From Aralia elata (lineage: Eukaryota > Streptophyta > Magnoliopsida > Apiales > Araliaceae), in the NCBI GenBank assembly GCA_034770075.1, contig CM068383.1, positions 9,389,778 through 9,453,777 of the forward strand: a DNA stretch of 64,000 nt, read 5' to 3'. The notes under the pieces are model-generated. The model did no database searches and had not been told where the DNA came from. It saw only the letters and a list, made by a program, of their open reading frames with translations. A program made the translations under genes and the position numbers. Below, piece by piece: positions 35,801 through 47,542 of the stretch (position 1 is its first letter; each line of letters starts with the position of its first letter).

Positions 35801-36074
35801 AATTAATATAGTCTGCCTAATATTTTAGAAAAACAAATCTTCTCTAATTTTTGAATTTGGTTTGTATCAAATTGATCCAAACTTGTGTCTCATGCTTCTT
35901 AGCCTCCTCCTTGGATCTCCTTGAGTTAGCTTCAACTCAAACATCTTGGATCAATCCATTCAGGCCTTATTTGAACTTCTTAGTTCTAGCCTTTATAATT
36001 GGTTCAAACCGACACTTGAATTGGATGTTCTCATGCTCCTTTAACCTTGTTTGAATCAACTCATACTATGTCGT

Positions 36075-36620
36075 CATCACCTTGCATGCAAATGACACCT
36101 GGTGCTTATTTCATAGACAAACTGGCATGCATACCATTGGCTCAAAGTGGGTGTACACGATAAAACTCAAGCCTAATGGTGAAGTAGACAGGTTTTAGGC
36201 TCGTTTACTTCTATATAGGCTTTTTTGGTTAACGGAATACTAATTTTATTTATGGAGGAAAAAAAATTAAAATTGAATTCAAATGGTTTGGATCATGTTT
36301 TAAACTTCTTACAATTGTCGAACTCTGCCTAACCGGCTTTTTACATGTTGATGATTACTTGTCACAAGTAATAATCCTAAGTTACATGCATGAAGTTGTT
36401 ATTTCACAATTAAGCTTGAAATTCTCTATTAAGAGTTTAGGTTCCTTACATTATTTTTGGGCAACAGAGATTCATGTATTTACAAAAGGATTATTCTTGT
36501 CTCAAGAAAAATATGCAAAGGATTTTGGTGCAAAAAGCTAATATGTGATACTCTAGTAATGTTTGTACTCCTCTTGCACAGAAGGCCAATCTCCATAATA
36601 TACAAGGCAACTTGGTGAAT
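36075..36620 (+). pseudogene. Ty1/copia reverse transcriptase fragments
   Basis: 36110-36210 reads GSKWVYTIKLKPNGEVDRF followed by a stop, the RT fingers motif of copia elements. 36345-36560 reads YVDDYLSQ (the YVDD active site), then FSIKSLGSLHYFWATEI and GLFLSQEKYAKDF, typical of copia RT C-terminal parts. The DVNNAFLNG segment and everything between is missing or scrambled. A highly decayed remnant on the plus strand. Confidence 0.8.
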
Positions 36621-37200
36621 GATCACTAGTGTAGGGTCACGTGAATCCGGTTATATGATGAAATTGTCACATTATATAATAATCACGAAATTTTATAGTT
36701 TTTAATTGTATTAGTTTTAATAAATGTTGAATTTGTGTTGGCTCACAAAAAGAGCACTAGAGTTAAAATGCAACTTTTACTATAACGAATGCAATAAAAA
36801 AACTATAGAACTTTATAGTAGTATGTAGTGTGACAATTTCAGCACAACCAGACCCAGGGCCACGTTTGTTTGCGAAAATAATGAGTGTGATAAGATTATT
36901 TGCAGTAATTTATCATCACTTCAGACTATTTTATCTCATGATTATTTCGTTATTTAATGAAATAAATTTTGTTTTGTTATTTTTAAGGCCATTTAGCGAG
37001 GATCAGAATTTCAAGTGGAAATGTGGTATTATATACTCTCCCTTTTAAGATATCAAATGATCTTAGAAATAATCACAAATAATTCATGAATTAAATAACG
37101 GATTAATCATGAAATAAAATAGTATACATAGTAAAAATAAATTAGTAAAGATAATCTTATCACACCTATCCTTTTTATAAATAAACATAGCCTAAGAGTA
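36621..37200. other. No gene seen
   Basis: AT-rich unique-looking DNA without coding signal or clear repeats. Confidence 0.4.
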
Positions 37201-39911
37201 TTGTTGGAGGTTTGTTGTAATTAATTTGTTGTACTTGATATATTAAAAGTCCTAGTTAACTAGGACTAGTGTACCCGTGTAATATAAAACTTTGGACACT
37301 ACAACGAAGAAATTTATCGATTCACATCTATACAATTTGTCCTTTAGCATTGTAGGTAAAGAAATTACACCTTGCTAGGGGTTAGGGTTTCGTGTTGTCT
37401 AGAGAGGAGAGAAATCCACGAAGAGTACGGAATTGATTGATTGATTGAAGAGGGGAGAAGAACAGGTGGGCGATTACTCCAATGACACGTGGCAGAACTC
37501 CTAGAATCCGGAAATCGGGTTAGGGTAGCAGGGATTCCAAGAGCCTTCTTGAGTCTTTGAGTTGAAAAAGAGTTCCAAGTGTGATGAGCTTTCAAGAGTC
37601 TAAGTGTAATGTCTTGAGAGCGATCCCCTTTTCTTAGAATAGAGGGACTATTTATAGAGCTTGCCTAAGAAATAGTCACATGCCAGACACATGTTTTAAA
37701 GAAAATTCCAGAAATACCCTTTAGTCATGTTTTAAAGGGAAAATTTCAGAAATGTCCTTTAATCATCAAAGTAATGCCCAAATTGTCCTGTTCTTCTAGC
37801 CACCAATCTAATCCCTCAATCAATTCCCAAAATAGGTCGCATCCACGAGTCTTCTGCCTTGGAACACGTGAAGACTTTCGCGGGTCTAACGCATTTAATT
37901 AGGTTTTTGTAAACCCTAATTTGTACATTTAATTAGGTCACATGAACCTTAATTTGCACATGAGCCCACATTTGCCCCCTGCGCGAGAGTCACGATTCCT
38001 AAGAGACGCTCGTGCAAAATACTCCAAGCTTTCGAATGATTTTGTGTGACTCCCCTTGTTCAAGACTTGAACACAGGAGTTCTAGAAGAGGGAACCCCTA
38101 GGGGCCAAACCATTAGGGTTAAACCCTAAGAAGGCAAGACCTAGAAGGGCTCTTCCTTGAACCTCTTGGTAGATCATCTGAAAGCTTCCTCATTTTGCTC
38201 AATATTTATTTCCTTATTTTCTGAGAATTAAAACAAGGAAGATCATCAGATATCACTAAATAAAATCCAATAATCAAATCTTATTTTATTATTTAGAAAT
38301 AAAATCTTCCTTTATTATAATTTTATAAAGCAAGATTTTTTTCCCTTAAGAAAATCAAACATTCAATATATATATATATATAATAATTTCGAAATTGTCC
38401 TACTGTTAGGAATAAAATATAAGATTTTGAATATATATATATTTTCGAAATTGCATTAAAATACCAAATCTAAACAATTTTCGAAAATTTATATTTTTTA
38501 TTTAGAAATAAGCTCAAATAAACTTATCTTTATATTGCGAAATCTTCCTTAAGAGAAAAATAAAGATTGCGTCCTTTGGTATTGCAAGCTTGCAGTTTGA
38601 ATATATACATCTCCCAAGTCACTTAGGCTTTTCTTTTCATCGTGCAATTTTTTGTCTTGGCATTTTCTCTCCTCCTTCAAGTCTGAAGATCACCAAGAAG
38701 TCGTCAAGCAATCGTTCCTCATCTTGGGAAAGAGGTAAGAAAACAATTCCACCCCATAGGGCCAAATCCTAAGGGTTGAACCTTATAGGGTCATCCTTCC
38801 TTCTTCTTTTTCTTTCAATTTTTTAGTTTATTTGAGTACTTTCTGCCGAACTTCTTCTTGACTTGCTTCACATACGTTTCTTCTCAGGTTATTGTAGCTT
38901 TTCTTTTGTCTTCCGAGCCCCGTTACTTGGATTATATCTCGGTAGGGTTCCCTCGGATAATAAAGAAAAACACAATATTTATTGACAAAGAAGCATCCGT
39001 TCCGAAAAATTAATTTGTGGGGCATCAGAATTTTCGAGGTACACAAAAGAAATTCCCCTAGGGGGCCGAACCCTATAGGGGAAATAAAGACAATTTTTTT
39101 TCACCCTAGGGTGGCCGAACCCTAGGAGGGTCGAACCCTATTGAGCAATTTTTTATTTTTTTTTGTAGGAGGCCGAACCCTAGGGGGGCGAACCCTAGGG
39201 GGTCGAACCCTAGGGAGGTCGAACCTTAGAGAAATATCACCAAAATTTGAACATTGGGAATCGTGATCGCTGTTTTGACCATAACTTTTGTTCCGTTTGG
39301 AGTCTCGGGACCCATAATATATCAAAACGACCGTATCGACGAGATCTTCAAAACTCATCGCCAATGGCCATGACACATACCAAAATAACCCAAAAAATGG
39401 CTCCGAATGATGTATTTTGGTTGTCCGAAGTTTTTTGGAAAAAATTCAAATCTTGTTTTTCTTTCATAATTGTGATTTTGATCCTTCTCTGACTTCATTT
39501 CTTCTTCTTTTCAGGTATTCTCAAGTGAAAATATCAGATTCTCCCCTTGTCATGGTAAGCCTATTCAAGCTCATATGCTTAACTTGACATCCTTAGTACC
39601 CTTATGTGGAGTCTTCCTTACTTGCAGGCCTCGTCTACCGGATGCTCTGAAGACTTACGATCGCACAACTTTTCCTTTACCAGAGAAAGAAGGCTTGTTT
39701 CTTTATGTCGCGACTTGCGGAGGTTGGGACGACTTCCCCCATTCTGGTCGCATTCCCCGCATGTGCATAGAAAAACAAGAGTATCCTTTCAATCCCTTTC
39801 GATTCCTGTCTGACTCATCTAGCCGTCTTCAAGGATGGTAACATTGAACTGACGAAATCCTCGGGAATGCTGAGAATAAGGCTATACTAAAGAGCGCGGG
39901 CATATATCGCT

Positions 39912-40027
39912 GCATTCAGCTATGTAGGGCATTCAGCTATGTAGGGCATTCAGCTATGTAGGGCATTCAACCATGTAGGGCATTCAACCATGTAGGGCAT
40001 TCAACCATGTAGGGCATTCAGCTATGT
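39912..40027 (+). repeat. 17-bp tandem repeat
   Basis: About seven units of TAGGGCATTCAGCTATG, three with the variant AACCATG in place of AGCTATG. Confidence 0.93.
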
Positions 40028-40427
40028 AGGGATCTACGTATCATGGCGCCCTTACTGTGTTGATTTTCCGCGGGTGCTTTTCTTCATGCAGATTCGTTAC
40101 TCTAGAGTATGTCTGCTTCCTTTTCTTTTTTCAAATTATGTTTTTATTCTAGATTATATATATATCCTGCAGTCTTTCTGTTGTTGCTTCGGCTTCTTGT
40201 AGCCCATCCAGACTGTCTTCTAGGGATACTAAGTGCGTTGCATACTTGATAGAGGCTTTCAGGCGGGCTGGCAATTATACTTCATAATTTCATGGTGACA
40301 CAATCCTTTCAGACTTCGTCTCGGGTACTTCTTCGAGTTCCTCCCCCAAGATCCTCTGCTGTCGGGGAGATGAGAGTTACTTGCTCTAGAGTAAAGTCGA
40401 GGATCCTTGTTTTTAGATTGTCAAAAA

Positions 40428-40469
40428 TGATGATGATAATGATAATGATGATGATGATGATGATGATGT
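40428..40469 (+). repeat. GAT trinucleotide microsatellite
   Basis: Run of ATGATGATAATGATGATG type. In one frame it gives an Asp stretch followed by VPIGFLMGTTNEV. Other frames give meaningless Met or Ile runs. Confidence 0.9.
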
Positions 40470-40542
40470 TCCCATTGGATTTCTTATGGGCACGACAAAT
40501 GAGGTGGCGACCTCCACTATGTGCGAGCCTCCCTGACATAAC

Positions 40543-40989
40543 ATGATTGTTGTCGAGTCCTCCTCACCGCATGATGATCATGTCAGCCTTAATGTTGACG
40601 ATTACATGTCTGATGTAGGCTTAGGTCCTGCTGTGGTTAGTATAGTTCCATCTTCATGCCCACATATAACGTCTTCTCATGACAGCTTGGAGGGTACCGC
40701 TGACACCCATGTTGATGCTGAGACTATTATGGCAGTTAATCCTCCTCTCCCGAGGGGGAATCCTTCGAAACCTATGGTTGATTTCCATCCTCCCCAGAAG
40801 GATTCTCCCGAGGCTTCACCTGAAAGGGAGGGTACAGTTGCTAGTTCTTTGGGCGGGGGCATCGATGTTTTACTTTCTTTGGCCGCTGAGGAGCTCGCCT
40901 TATTTGACTTTCTTCATCTTGATTCTGCCACCTCGCCTTTTAGTGACCTCAGTTATCCACCCAACAACAAAGATGTCGTGGAGCTATAG
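40543..40989 (+). pseudogene. Unrecognised open frame in the relic, 148 codons
   Basis: The frame appears to continue from upstream (the Asp run at 40428-40469) across a stop at about 40541, so it is likely the 3' end of a broken gene. The product is acidic, rich in Ser, Pro and Asp (MSDVGLGPAVVSIVPSS, HPPQKDSPEASPERE, ending NNKDVVEL). No domain is recognised. It may belong to a transposon-associated protein. Confidence 0.3.
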
Positions 40990-41522
40990 GCATTCTCTAA
41001 GCCCATGATTTGTGTAGCCCCTCTCCTGATGAATATCTTTTCGTGCTGGGCTGGATCTCCTTACTTCTAGGTATGGCTTTTTGTAGCTTTTTGTTATTTC
41101 CTGTATCAAAGAACTCATTTATATGTCATTTATCATAATAGAGTTTCTTTAGCATTATTGATTGCCTTTAACTTGAATTTTTTCTTAAGACCCAATGTTT
41201 AGCATTGAACCATAAGTTATTCAAATTAATACTCTAAGACAACAATATTCATAATAGTGATAGTAAACATGCAAAAAAACTTTTAATTAACATGCTTTTT
41301 TCCGATTTCTCGCAAACTAACACTTGAATCTATACTTTTAAAACCAAAGAATATTCAAGTATAAGTGAAAGTTTGACATTTTTATTAATAATCATATTGC
41401 TTTTAACGAAAAGCACAATGTTTCAAAAACTTTCATAAAGATAATAATAATAGATTTTACTTTTGTCGGATAAAGCATAACGTTCGCCACTTTTAGAGAT
41501 AAAGTGTAACTTTCTCGGGTTT

Positions 41523-41680
41523 GAGGGCTTATAGTCAGGTGTCTCGCTTACTTTTAGAGTTGAAAGTATAACTTTGAGGACTTATAGTCAAGTGCCTCGA
41601 TTACTTTTAAAGTTGAAAGTATAACTTTGAGGACTTATAATCAGGTGCCTCGATTACTTTTAAAGTTGAAAGTATAACTT
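41523..41680 (+). repeat. 53-bp tandem repeat, three units
   Basis: Three consecutive units starting at 41523, 41576 and 41629, each containing GAGGACTTATAGTCAAGTGC, then CTCGATTACTTTTAAAGTTG and AAAGTATAACTT. Confidence 0.93.
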
Positions 41681-41754
41681 GTGCCTTATCCCTTGGTACG
41701 TCGCACCAATTGTTTGGCCTATAGGGTTTCATAAGGGCTTAAGTTGCATGCCTC

Positions 41755-41960
41755 GTCACTTGGTCATCCAATTTCTTGGCAAGTGCAATCCACGAGAACT
41801 TGGCCACCATTTAGAGTGGACCACTATCTTGGGTGGATTTTTTAATTCTTCAATTCTTGTGTCTCCTCCCTTGGTCATCCAATTTCTTGGCAATGGATAC
41901 TCTTGAGTACTTTAACCACCATTTTCAAGTGGACCACCATATTGGGTGGATTTTTGATAT
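41755..41960 (+). repeat. Tandem duplication of about 115 bp
   Basis: Two copies sharing CTTGGTCATCCAATTTCTTGG, GTGGACCACYATYTTGGGTG and GATTTTT. Confidence 0.85.
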
Positions 41961-42192
41961 TCTCATCTTTACAGTTCTGAGATCTTTCGATGGTAGAGAG
42001 CTAGTATTTGGGTTGTCCATAGTGTGCCCCCTAGAGGCCGAACCCTAGGAGGGGAACCTTTGAGTTCTTCTTTTTTTTTTATAAAAATTTTCCATCCTTT
42101 CGACTTCTTGGGCTACACCATGGGTAATAATGTTACATGCTTCTTTTCCTTTGTGATTTGGAAGAGGCTTTTCACACACGGTGCTTTTCTTT

Positions 42193-43089
42193 TCACAGTT
42201 CGATTTCTCCGGCTGCCAGCTTCTCATGATATATCCTCCGCAGACTGTAACAGTCCATAGTGGAATGTCCTGCGTACTGGTGATATACACAAAAATCTAG
42301 TCTTCTTTTCATCTCTTCCGTCACCATAAATTTAGGCTTTGGAGGTTTCACCATTCTGTGCTCAACCCATTGGTCGTACAGGCCCCTGAATGCCTTCTCA
42401 CTGCATGTGATAGCCTCTGGAACTGGCATCCTGGTATACTTGCCCCCAAGTTTTCCTTTACTTTGTTCAAAATTTTGCTCGTTCTTCTCCCTTTTGCCCC
42501 CTTGTGGGTTTGACTGAGAGTCAGCCAAAGCCACAGTTGCTGTTCTCTTACCCTTCCATGTAACCATCGCATGGTTGATGGGCACTGTCACGATTCCTCC
42601 CAAATCTTGTGCGAAGGATGAGAGGGTCGCAAATGAATCACAGGCCTTTGTAATGAGATGTGGCTTGAAGGAGTCTAGAGCACCATTGTTGCATATGCTG
42701 ACCAAGTTCTTCTCCTCAATTGGCTCTGCATACTTCTGTGCTTGGGCCCTGAATCTGTCCACATAATCTGACAGCTTCTCATTCGACTTCTGCTTGAATC
42801 GCATCAGCTCTACAATAGTTACCTGTTTCTGCACATAGAAAAATTTCTTAAAAAATTGCAATTTTAGATCATCCCAATCATGGACTGATCCCTTCTCCAA
42901 GTTGTAGTACCAACTGAAGGCACTATCCGTCAAGGTCTTGTTGAATTCCCTCATCAACAGATTGTGGTTATTCACCTCATCATAACCCAACCATGGAGAC
43001 ATCGACTCCACGAACCGGGCAATATGCTCCCTGGCATTCCCTTTATTTATTATTGTTATTATTATTTTTACATTTTCAAAATCACACAT
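42193..43089 (-). CDS. Ty3/gypsy gag fragment with an intact 298-codon frame
   Basis: The open frame encodes a retrotransposon gag: GNAREHIARFVESMSPWLGY, DSAFSWYYNLEKGSVHDWDD (the conserved Retrotrans_gag core) and KQKSNEKLSDYVDRFRAQAQ. A C-terminal zinc-finger-like CVYHQYAGHSTMDC is followed by LRRIYHEKLAAGEIEL. It assembles virus-like particles in active elements. The first residues (MCDFENVKIIITIIN) are not gag-like and coincide with an ATT-rich run near 43050, so the true N-terminus is truncated. No protease or pol follows below 42190 and no LTRs were found. It is an isolated piece that has stayed open, 1.1 kb upstream of the CER1-like exons on the opposite strand. Confidence 0.75.
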   Translation of the reverse strand: MCDFENVKIIITIINKGNAREHIARFVESMSPWLGYDEVNNHNLLMREFNKTLTDSAFSWYYNLEKGSVHDWDDLKLQFFKKFFYVQKQVTIVELMRFKQKSNEKLSDYVDRFRAQAQKYAEPIEEKNLVSICNNGALDSFKPHLITKACDSFATLSSFAQDLGGIVTVPINHAMVTWKGKRTATVALADSQSNPQGGKREKNEQNFEQSKGKLGGKYTRMPVPEAITCSEKAFRGLYDQWVEHRMVKPPKPKFMVTEEMKRRLDFCVYHQYAGHSTMDCYSLRRIYHEKLAAGEIEL

Positions 43090-43129
43090 AGCTGCACCTA
43101 TTTTATATATTTATCTTCACTTAACAGTC

Positions 43130-44212
43130 TAAAACATGACATTCTTTTGTGTAGTTGCTCTTGTTTTTCCTTTCTTGGGGTTTGTTTTTATGTGATTTTA
43201 TTTCTCCTAGCTTGAAATTTTTTCAATCTATGGAGTTTTGTTCTTTTAATTTGAGATTTTTGTATTTTATGGAGCTTTTATTTCTCCTTGTGTTGAAGAA
43301 ATGCTCAAAAACTGTCAAACATATGTATATATATGTTCTCGATTATTTTTTTGGCACTAGAGGAGGTATCACCTTGATTATAGTATTTTTATAATTCGAT
43401 TCATTTATCGATGAGAATTATTCGCTATTCTTATTCCAAGATTTTTTTAAAAAAAAATTAAAAATAAAACCAATGCAAAACATGTAATTTTTTCATATAG
43501 GAAACTGATATTTCCACATATTAAAATGATATTTCTACATGAGTCTCTCTCACATAGAGGTGGGACTCACTCACTATTCATGTGAGAGGGATCATGTGGA
43601 AATATTAATTTTTTATGTGAAAATATCAGTTCCCTTCATATAATTTAGTGATTTGTATCAACAACTTTATTATTATTAAACAAATCAATTCTGAGCCGTA
43701 AAAATATTTTTTTTTTATGGTTTTGAAATTGTAGTGCTCTACAATCTTAAATTAAATTAATTTATATGTTTTCATATTTTTTTTCATACTCTTTAAATCG
43801 ATGCATATGATTGAATTGTTATGTGATGATCATAAATAGTTCGTATTTGAAGTGAACTTAGACAAATTATATAATTAAAGTCAATCTTAATAAAACACTT
43901 TTAAATTTATTTTTAATCAATTTTGTGCAATTAATATGATTTTGTCCAATCCGCCTAGCTATATTTTTAAAGAATAGTAAGATTACTGATTCTAATAATG
44001 TCAATTTGACTATAAAATCTAATTATACTAGTCACACACACACACGATGTGTGTGTTTTAGGTATATTTTTTTGAATTTTTTATTGTAATATAAAAAATT
44101 TCTGTTTAGAAAAAATAAAAAATTTCTTTAAGGTGCGTATATTATTGTTTATGTTTTACGTTTTTTAATGTTATTCATTTACTTACAATTTGTTGGTTTT
44201 GTGCTGATAAAG
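43130..44212. other. AT-rich DNA upstream of the first recognised CER1 exon
   Basis: Contains one palindromic MITE (43494-43641) and an ACACACAC / GTGTGTGT palindrome near 44035-44060. No CER1 first coding exon (ending in GSFK or similar before a donor) is visible here. It is probably part of intron 1. Confidence 0.45.
43494..43641. repeat. Palindromic MITE-like inverted repeat
   Basis: Left arm CATATAGGAAACTGATATTT and right arm AAATATCAGTTCCCTTCATA are inverted copies. The match extends inward through CCACAT and TGAGTCTCTCTCACAT to a short centre, so the 148-bp unit can fold into one long hairpin. Superfamily not determined. Confidence 0.75.
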
Positions 44213-47200
44213 TACGTACTTATCGCCCCATGGATGGTTCATAGCGTTTATTCGTTTGTTGTGAAAGAAAAAAGCGAAAGAGACATCACCAACATTTTCA
44301 TACTCCCCTTTATGTTGTGGAGGATGCTTCACAACCAAATTTGGATTTCTATTTCACGTTATCGAACAGCCAAAGGCAATAATAGGATCGTTGACAAGAG
44401 TATTGAATTCGATCAAGTTGATAGAGAGCAAAACTGGTAAGACTAATTTAACTAGCCACTTAAACACATATAATTGGTATATAACTGTAAAGAAACGTTG
44501 ATATATTGTATTAGAAAAAAATGGTTGGAGCAATAAAGAATTAGCGTTTTACATATTTTGTGAAATGATTTATGTGGCAGGGATGATCTAATCTTCTTCA
44601 ACACATGTTTATTCTACATCATTAATGCAACTATGGCTAGAGCTTCTCAGCTACCTATATGGAGAACAGATGGTGTTATTTTGACAATTTTGCTTCATGC
44701 TGGTCCCGTGGAGTTCCTCTATTATTGGCTTCATAGAGCTTTGCACCACCACTACCTTTATTCTCGCTACCATTCCCATCACCATTCCTCTATTGTCACC
44801 GAACCTATTACATGTACATAATTAAATTTGTCGCCTTCATTTTTTTTATTAAAAAAAAAAAGCTGATTAATTAACCTTAATTTTGTAAATATATATATAT
44901 ATATATATATATATTGGCAGCTGTGGTTCATCCATTTGCGGAGCATATATCGTATCTTATCCTCTTCGCCATACCCATTTTCTCAACGATTTTAACTCAA
45001 ACTGCCTCTTTGGTATCAGTCTACGGTTATATTATTTTTATTGATTTCATGAACAACATGGGGCACTGCAACTTTGAGATGGTACCAAAGAAGCTCTTTT
45101 CCATCTTTCCTCCTCTCAAATACATCATGTACACTCCAACGTATGTTCTCTTCTTAAAGTTCCAATTTGTCAGTGCAAATGAATAGTTCTATGTGCTCGA
45201 ACGGTGCACTAATAGTTGTAGAAAATAGTACGTGAATCTTACGTACCATTTAAATTAATGAACTTTGAATATATTGAACCCACCTACTATTTTCTTTATG
45301 TTTGTGCATAACTGTTAGTAGTGTCCAGTTAGTGCACATATAGGTATTCTTTGCAAATTATATTTGGAAATAAATGTACATATTAATAGAATTCTGATAA
45401 ATTTAATATGTGACCTTACAGATATCACTCTCTTCATCACACTAAATTTCGGACAAATTACTCGCTCTTCATGCCTATCTATGATTACATGTATGAAACC
45501 ATGGACGAATCGACGTATGCTTTGCATGAGACTTCACTCAAAAGGCAAGAAGATGCACCAGACGTTGTGCATCTCACACATTTAACCACACCAGATTCCA
45601 TCTATCATCTCCGGCTAGGGTTTGCATCCGTTGCATCACAGCCCCACAAGGCGAAATGGTACCTAGGGCTAATGATGCATGTGACATGGTGTTCCATGAT
45701 CCTCACTTGCATCTTTGGCCGCGCATCTGTTGCAGAGAGAAATAAATTCAAGAATCTCATATTACAGTCATGGGCAATACCAAAATACACTAGACAAGTA
45801 CATATTCCAATTTTTCAAAAACTAGAGATATAATTTTCTTTTTAAAGTAACATGGTATTCTGTATTATTTGTTGTAATCTTCTACTATCATTTGTAGTAT
45901 CACACTACTGCTACTAAATTTTTAGCTAATATTAGGTGTACATATGACAATATAAATATATTTTTAAAAGTCATGGTTTTAGAAATATATCTCTAATTTT
46001 AGAATGGATGCATTAATATATATTATGTTCAAGCACAAGTTGAAATCAAGGATCATTAAGTTATTATTTTCATTTTTGCCATATTTTTGTTTTCTTGTAG
46101 TATAAATTGCAATGTCAAAGAAAAACCATCAATAGCTTTATTGAAGAGGCCATCTTAAGGGCAGAAGAAAGAGGCATTAAGGTGCTAAGTCTAGGTCTTT
46201 TGAACCAGGCAAGTTTTTGCCCTCTCCATCTCTCTCTCATTCTCTCCTCTCTCTCTCTCCCTCTCTCTTTCTTGATCACAATTTTTTTATTATTATTTTT
46301 TTTTTTTGCAGGGGGAAGAACTCAACGGAGACGGAGAGCTTTACGTCCGAAGGCACCCTCAGCTCAGTGTCAAAGTTGTAAATGGGACTAGCTTGGCAGC
46401 TGCTATTGTTCTTAATAGCATTCCAGAAGGAACCACACAAATTCTCTTTAGAGGCAAACTAACTAAGGTTGCTCATTCAATTGTCTTTGCTTTGTGTGAA
46501 AAGGGAATCAAGGTATATTTAAAATACAAGTCCTACTGTTGCTATGTAACTAGACAAACACTGTCTAGTTTACCTTAACAAGACATTGGTGAATTGTTCT
46601 ATACATGAATAATATCTTTTACTAGGTAAACTAGACAGTTTTTGTCTAACATCATTTTTAAAATACAGTATTTAGTTGAATCAAGTTATGCATTAATATA
46701 ATTGAAGCATACTTTTTTTTTTCTTAATCTCATACACCATAAATTTGCATTAGGTGGCTACTTTACACGAAGATGAATACAAGAAACTTGAGCTAAGCAC
46801 CAAGTCTAAGAATAACTTGCAACTAACAAAGAGTTGTGCACATAAGGTATTTTCATTCTCGTGCAATAGAAATTTATATATAGATTTTTTTTTCGTAGTT
46901 AGATGTGAATTAGTCATTTAATTTTTATATATCTTGTGATAAATTTTCACACAGGTATGGTTGGTTGGAGATGGACTGACTGAAGAAGAACAACGAAAAG
47001 CAGGAAAAAGAACTTTGTTCATTCCTTTTTCACCAATATCTCCGAAGCAAATTCGTAGTGATTGCTTCTACCAGTATACACCAGCAATGTTGGCTCCTTC
47101 GTCTCTCGAAAACCTAGACTCTTGTGAGGTTAGTAACTTCTGTCATCTTTCTGACTCCATAAACCTTTCCCTATAAAGATTAGGAAGTGATAAATGAACT

Positions 47201-47542
47201 CCGATTTTCACCATTTGCGCTCCAATATATGAAAGATTAAAATTGAATAAATTTTACTTTACTGAAGCTCAACTGATAAAATATGGAGTACATTTATCAT
47301 TTACCTCAAGATTTATGATAAAATTTGCACTTCATTTTTCTGTTTTGATATGAATTTTCTTTTTTATGTCACAGAATTGGTTACCAAGAAGGGTCATGAG
47401 TGCTTCTCGTATTGCTGGGATAGTGCACGCATTAGAAGGATGGGACGTACAAGAATGTGCTAATGCCATGTTTAACATTGACAAAGTTTGGGAGGCCAGT
47501 CTGAAACATGTATTTCGACCCTTACCTATTCAAATCAACTGA
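44213..47542 (+). CDS. CER1: CER1-like very-long-chain aldehyde decarbonylase (alkane-forming enzyme), first exon not found
   Basis: Nine coding exons join in frame: 44213-44436, 44581-44813, 44921-45140, 45422-45797, 46101-46208, 46312-46512, 46754-46846, 46955-47128, 47375-47542. They total 1797 bases, 598 codons plus stop. The family makes cuticular-wax alkanes from very-long-chain acyl-CoA at the ER, together with CER3 and cytochrome b5. The N-terminal half is a fatty-acid-hydroxylase-type membrane domain with all diiron histidine clusters (HRALHHH, HSHHH, HSLHHTKF). The C-terminal half is the WAX2 domain (VLSLGLLNQGEELNGDGE, VWLVGDGLTEEEQ, IAGIVHALEGW). All introns are GT-AG except GC-AG between 46208 and 46312. 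Known family members are about 620-630 residues, so only about 20 N-terminal residues (one short exon) are missing. They may lie upstream of retroelement insertions or be lost. No internal stop or frameshift was found. Confidence 0.92.
44888..44914. repeat. TA microsatellite in a CER1 intron
   Basis: (AT)n immediately upstream of the acceptor TTGGCAG of exon 44921-45140. Confidence 0.9.

Larger units (their letters stand above)
37205..42060 (+). other. Unrecognised relic with minisatellites and short coding traces
   Basis: The stretch starts TTGTTGGAGGTTTGTTGT, a possible LTR-like edge, and carries many CCGAACCCTAGGG-like words between 38100 and 42050 (densest at 39050-39235). An open stretch after an acceptor-like CTTGCAG (39628-39841) reads LPEKEGLFLYVATCGGWDDF, and 40292-40989 is an interrupted acidic or serine-rich frame with a (GAT)n run and ending DVVEL. 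I do not recognise either product. Tandem repeats (39912-40027, 41523-41680, 41755-41960) and stops indicate a non-coding or decayed element. Confidence 0.35.

Noticed and set aside
39050..39235. Interstitial telomeric repeat (CCCTA words)
   Set aside because: The CCCTA words belong to a longer CCGAACCCTAGGG minisatellite with variable spacing, not CCCTAAA arrays.
40292..40546. Frames with poly-Met or poly-Ile
   Set aside because: Translation of the GAT microsatellite in the wrong frames. The Asp frame links to 40543-40989.
45315..45790. Minus-strand frames opposite CER1 exon 5
   Set aside because: They lie antisense to a well-supported coding exon and encode nothing recognisable.
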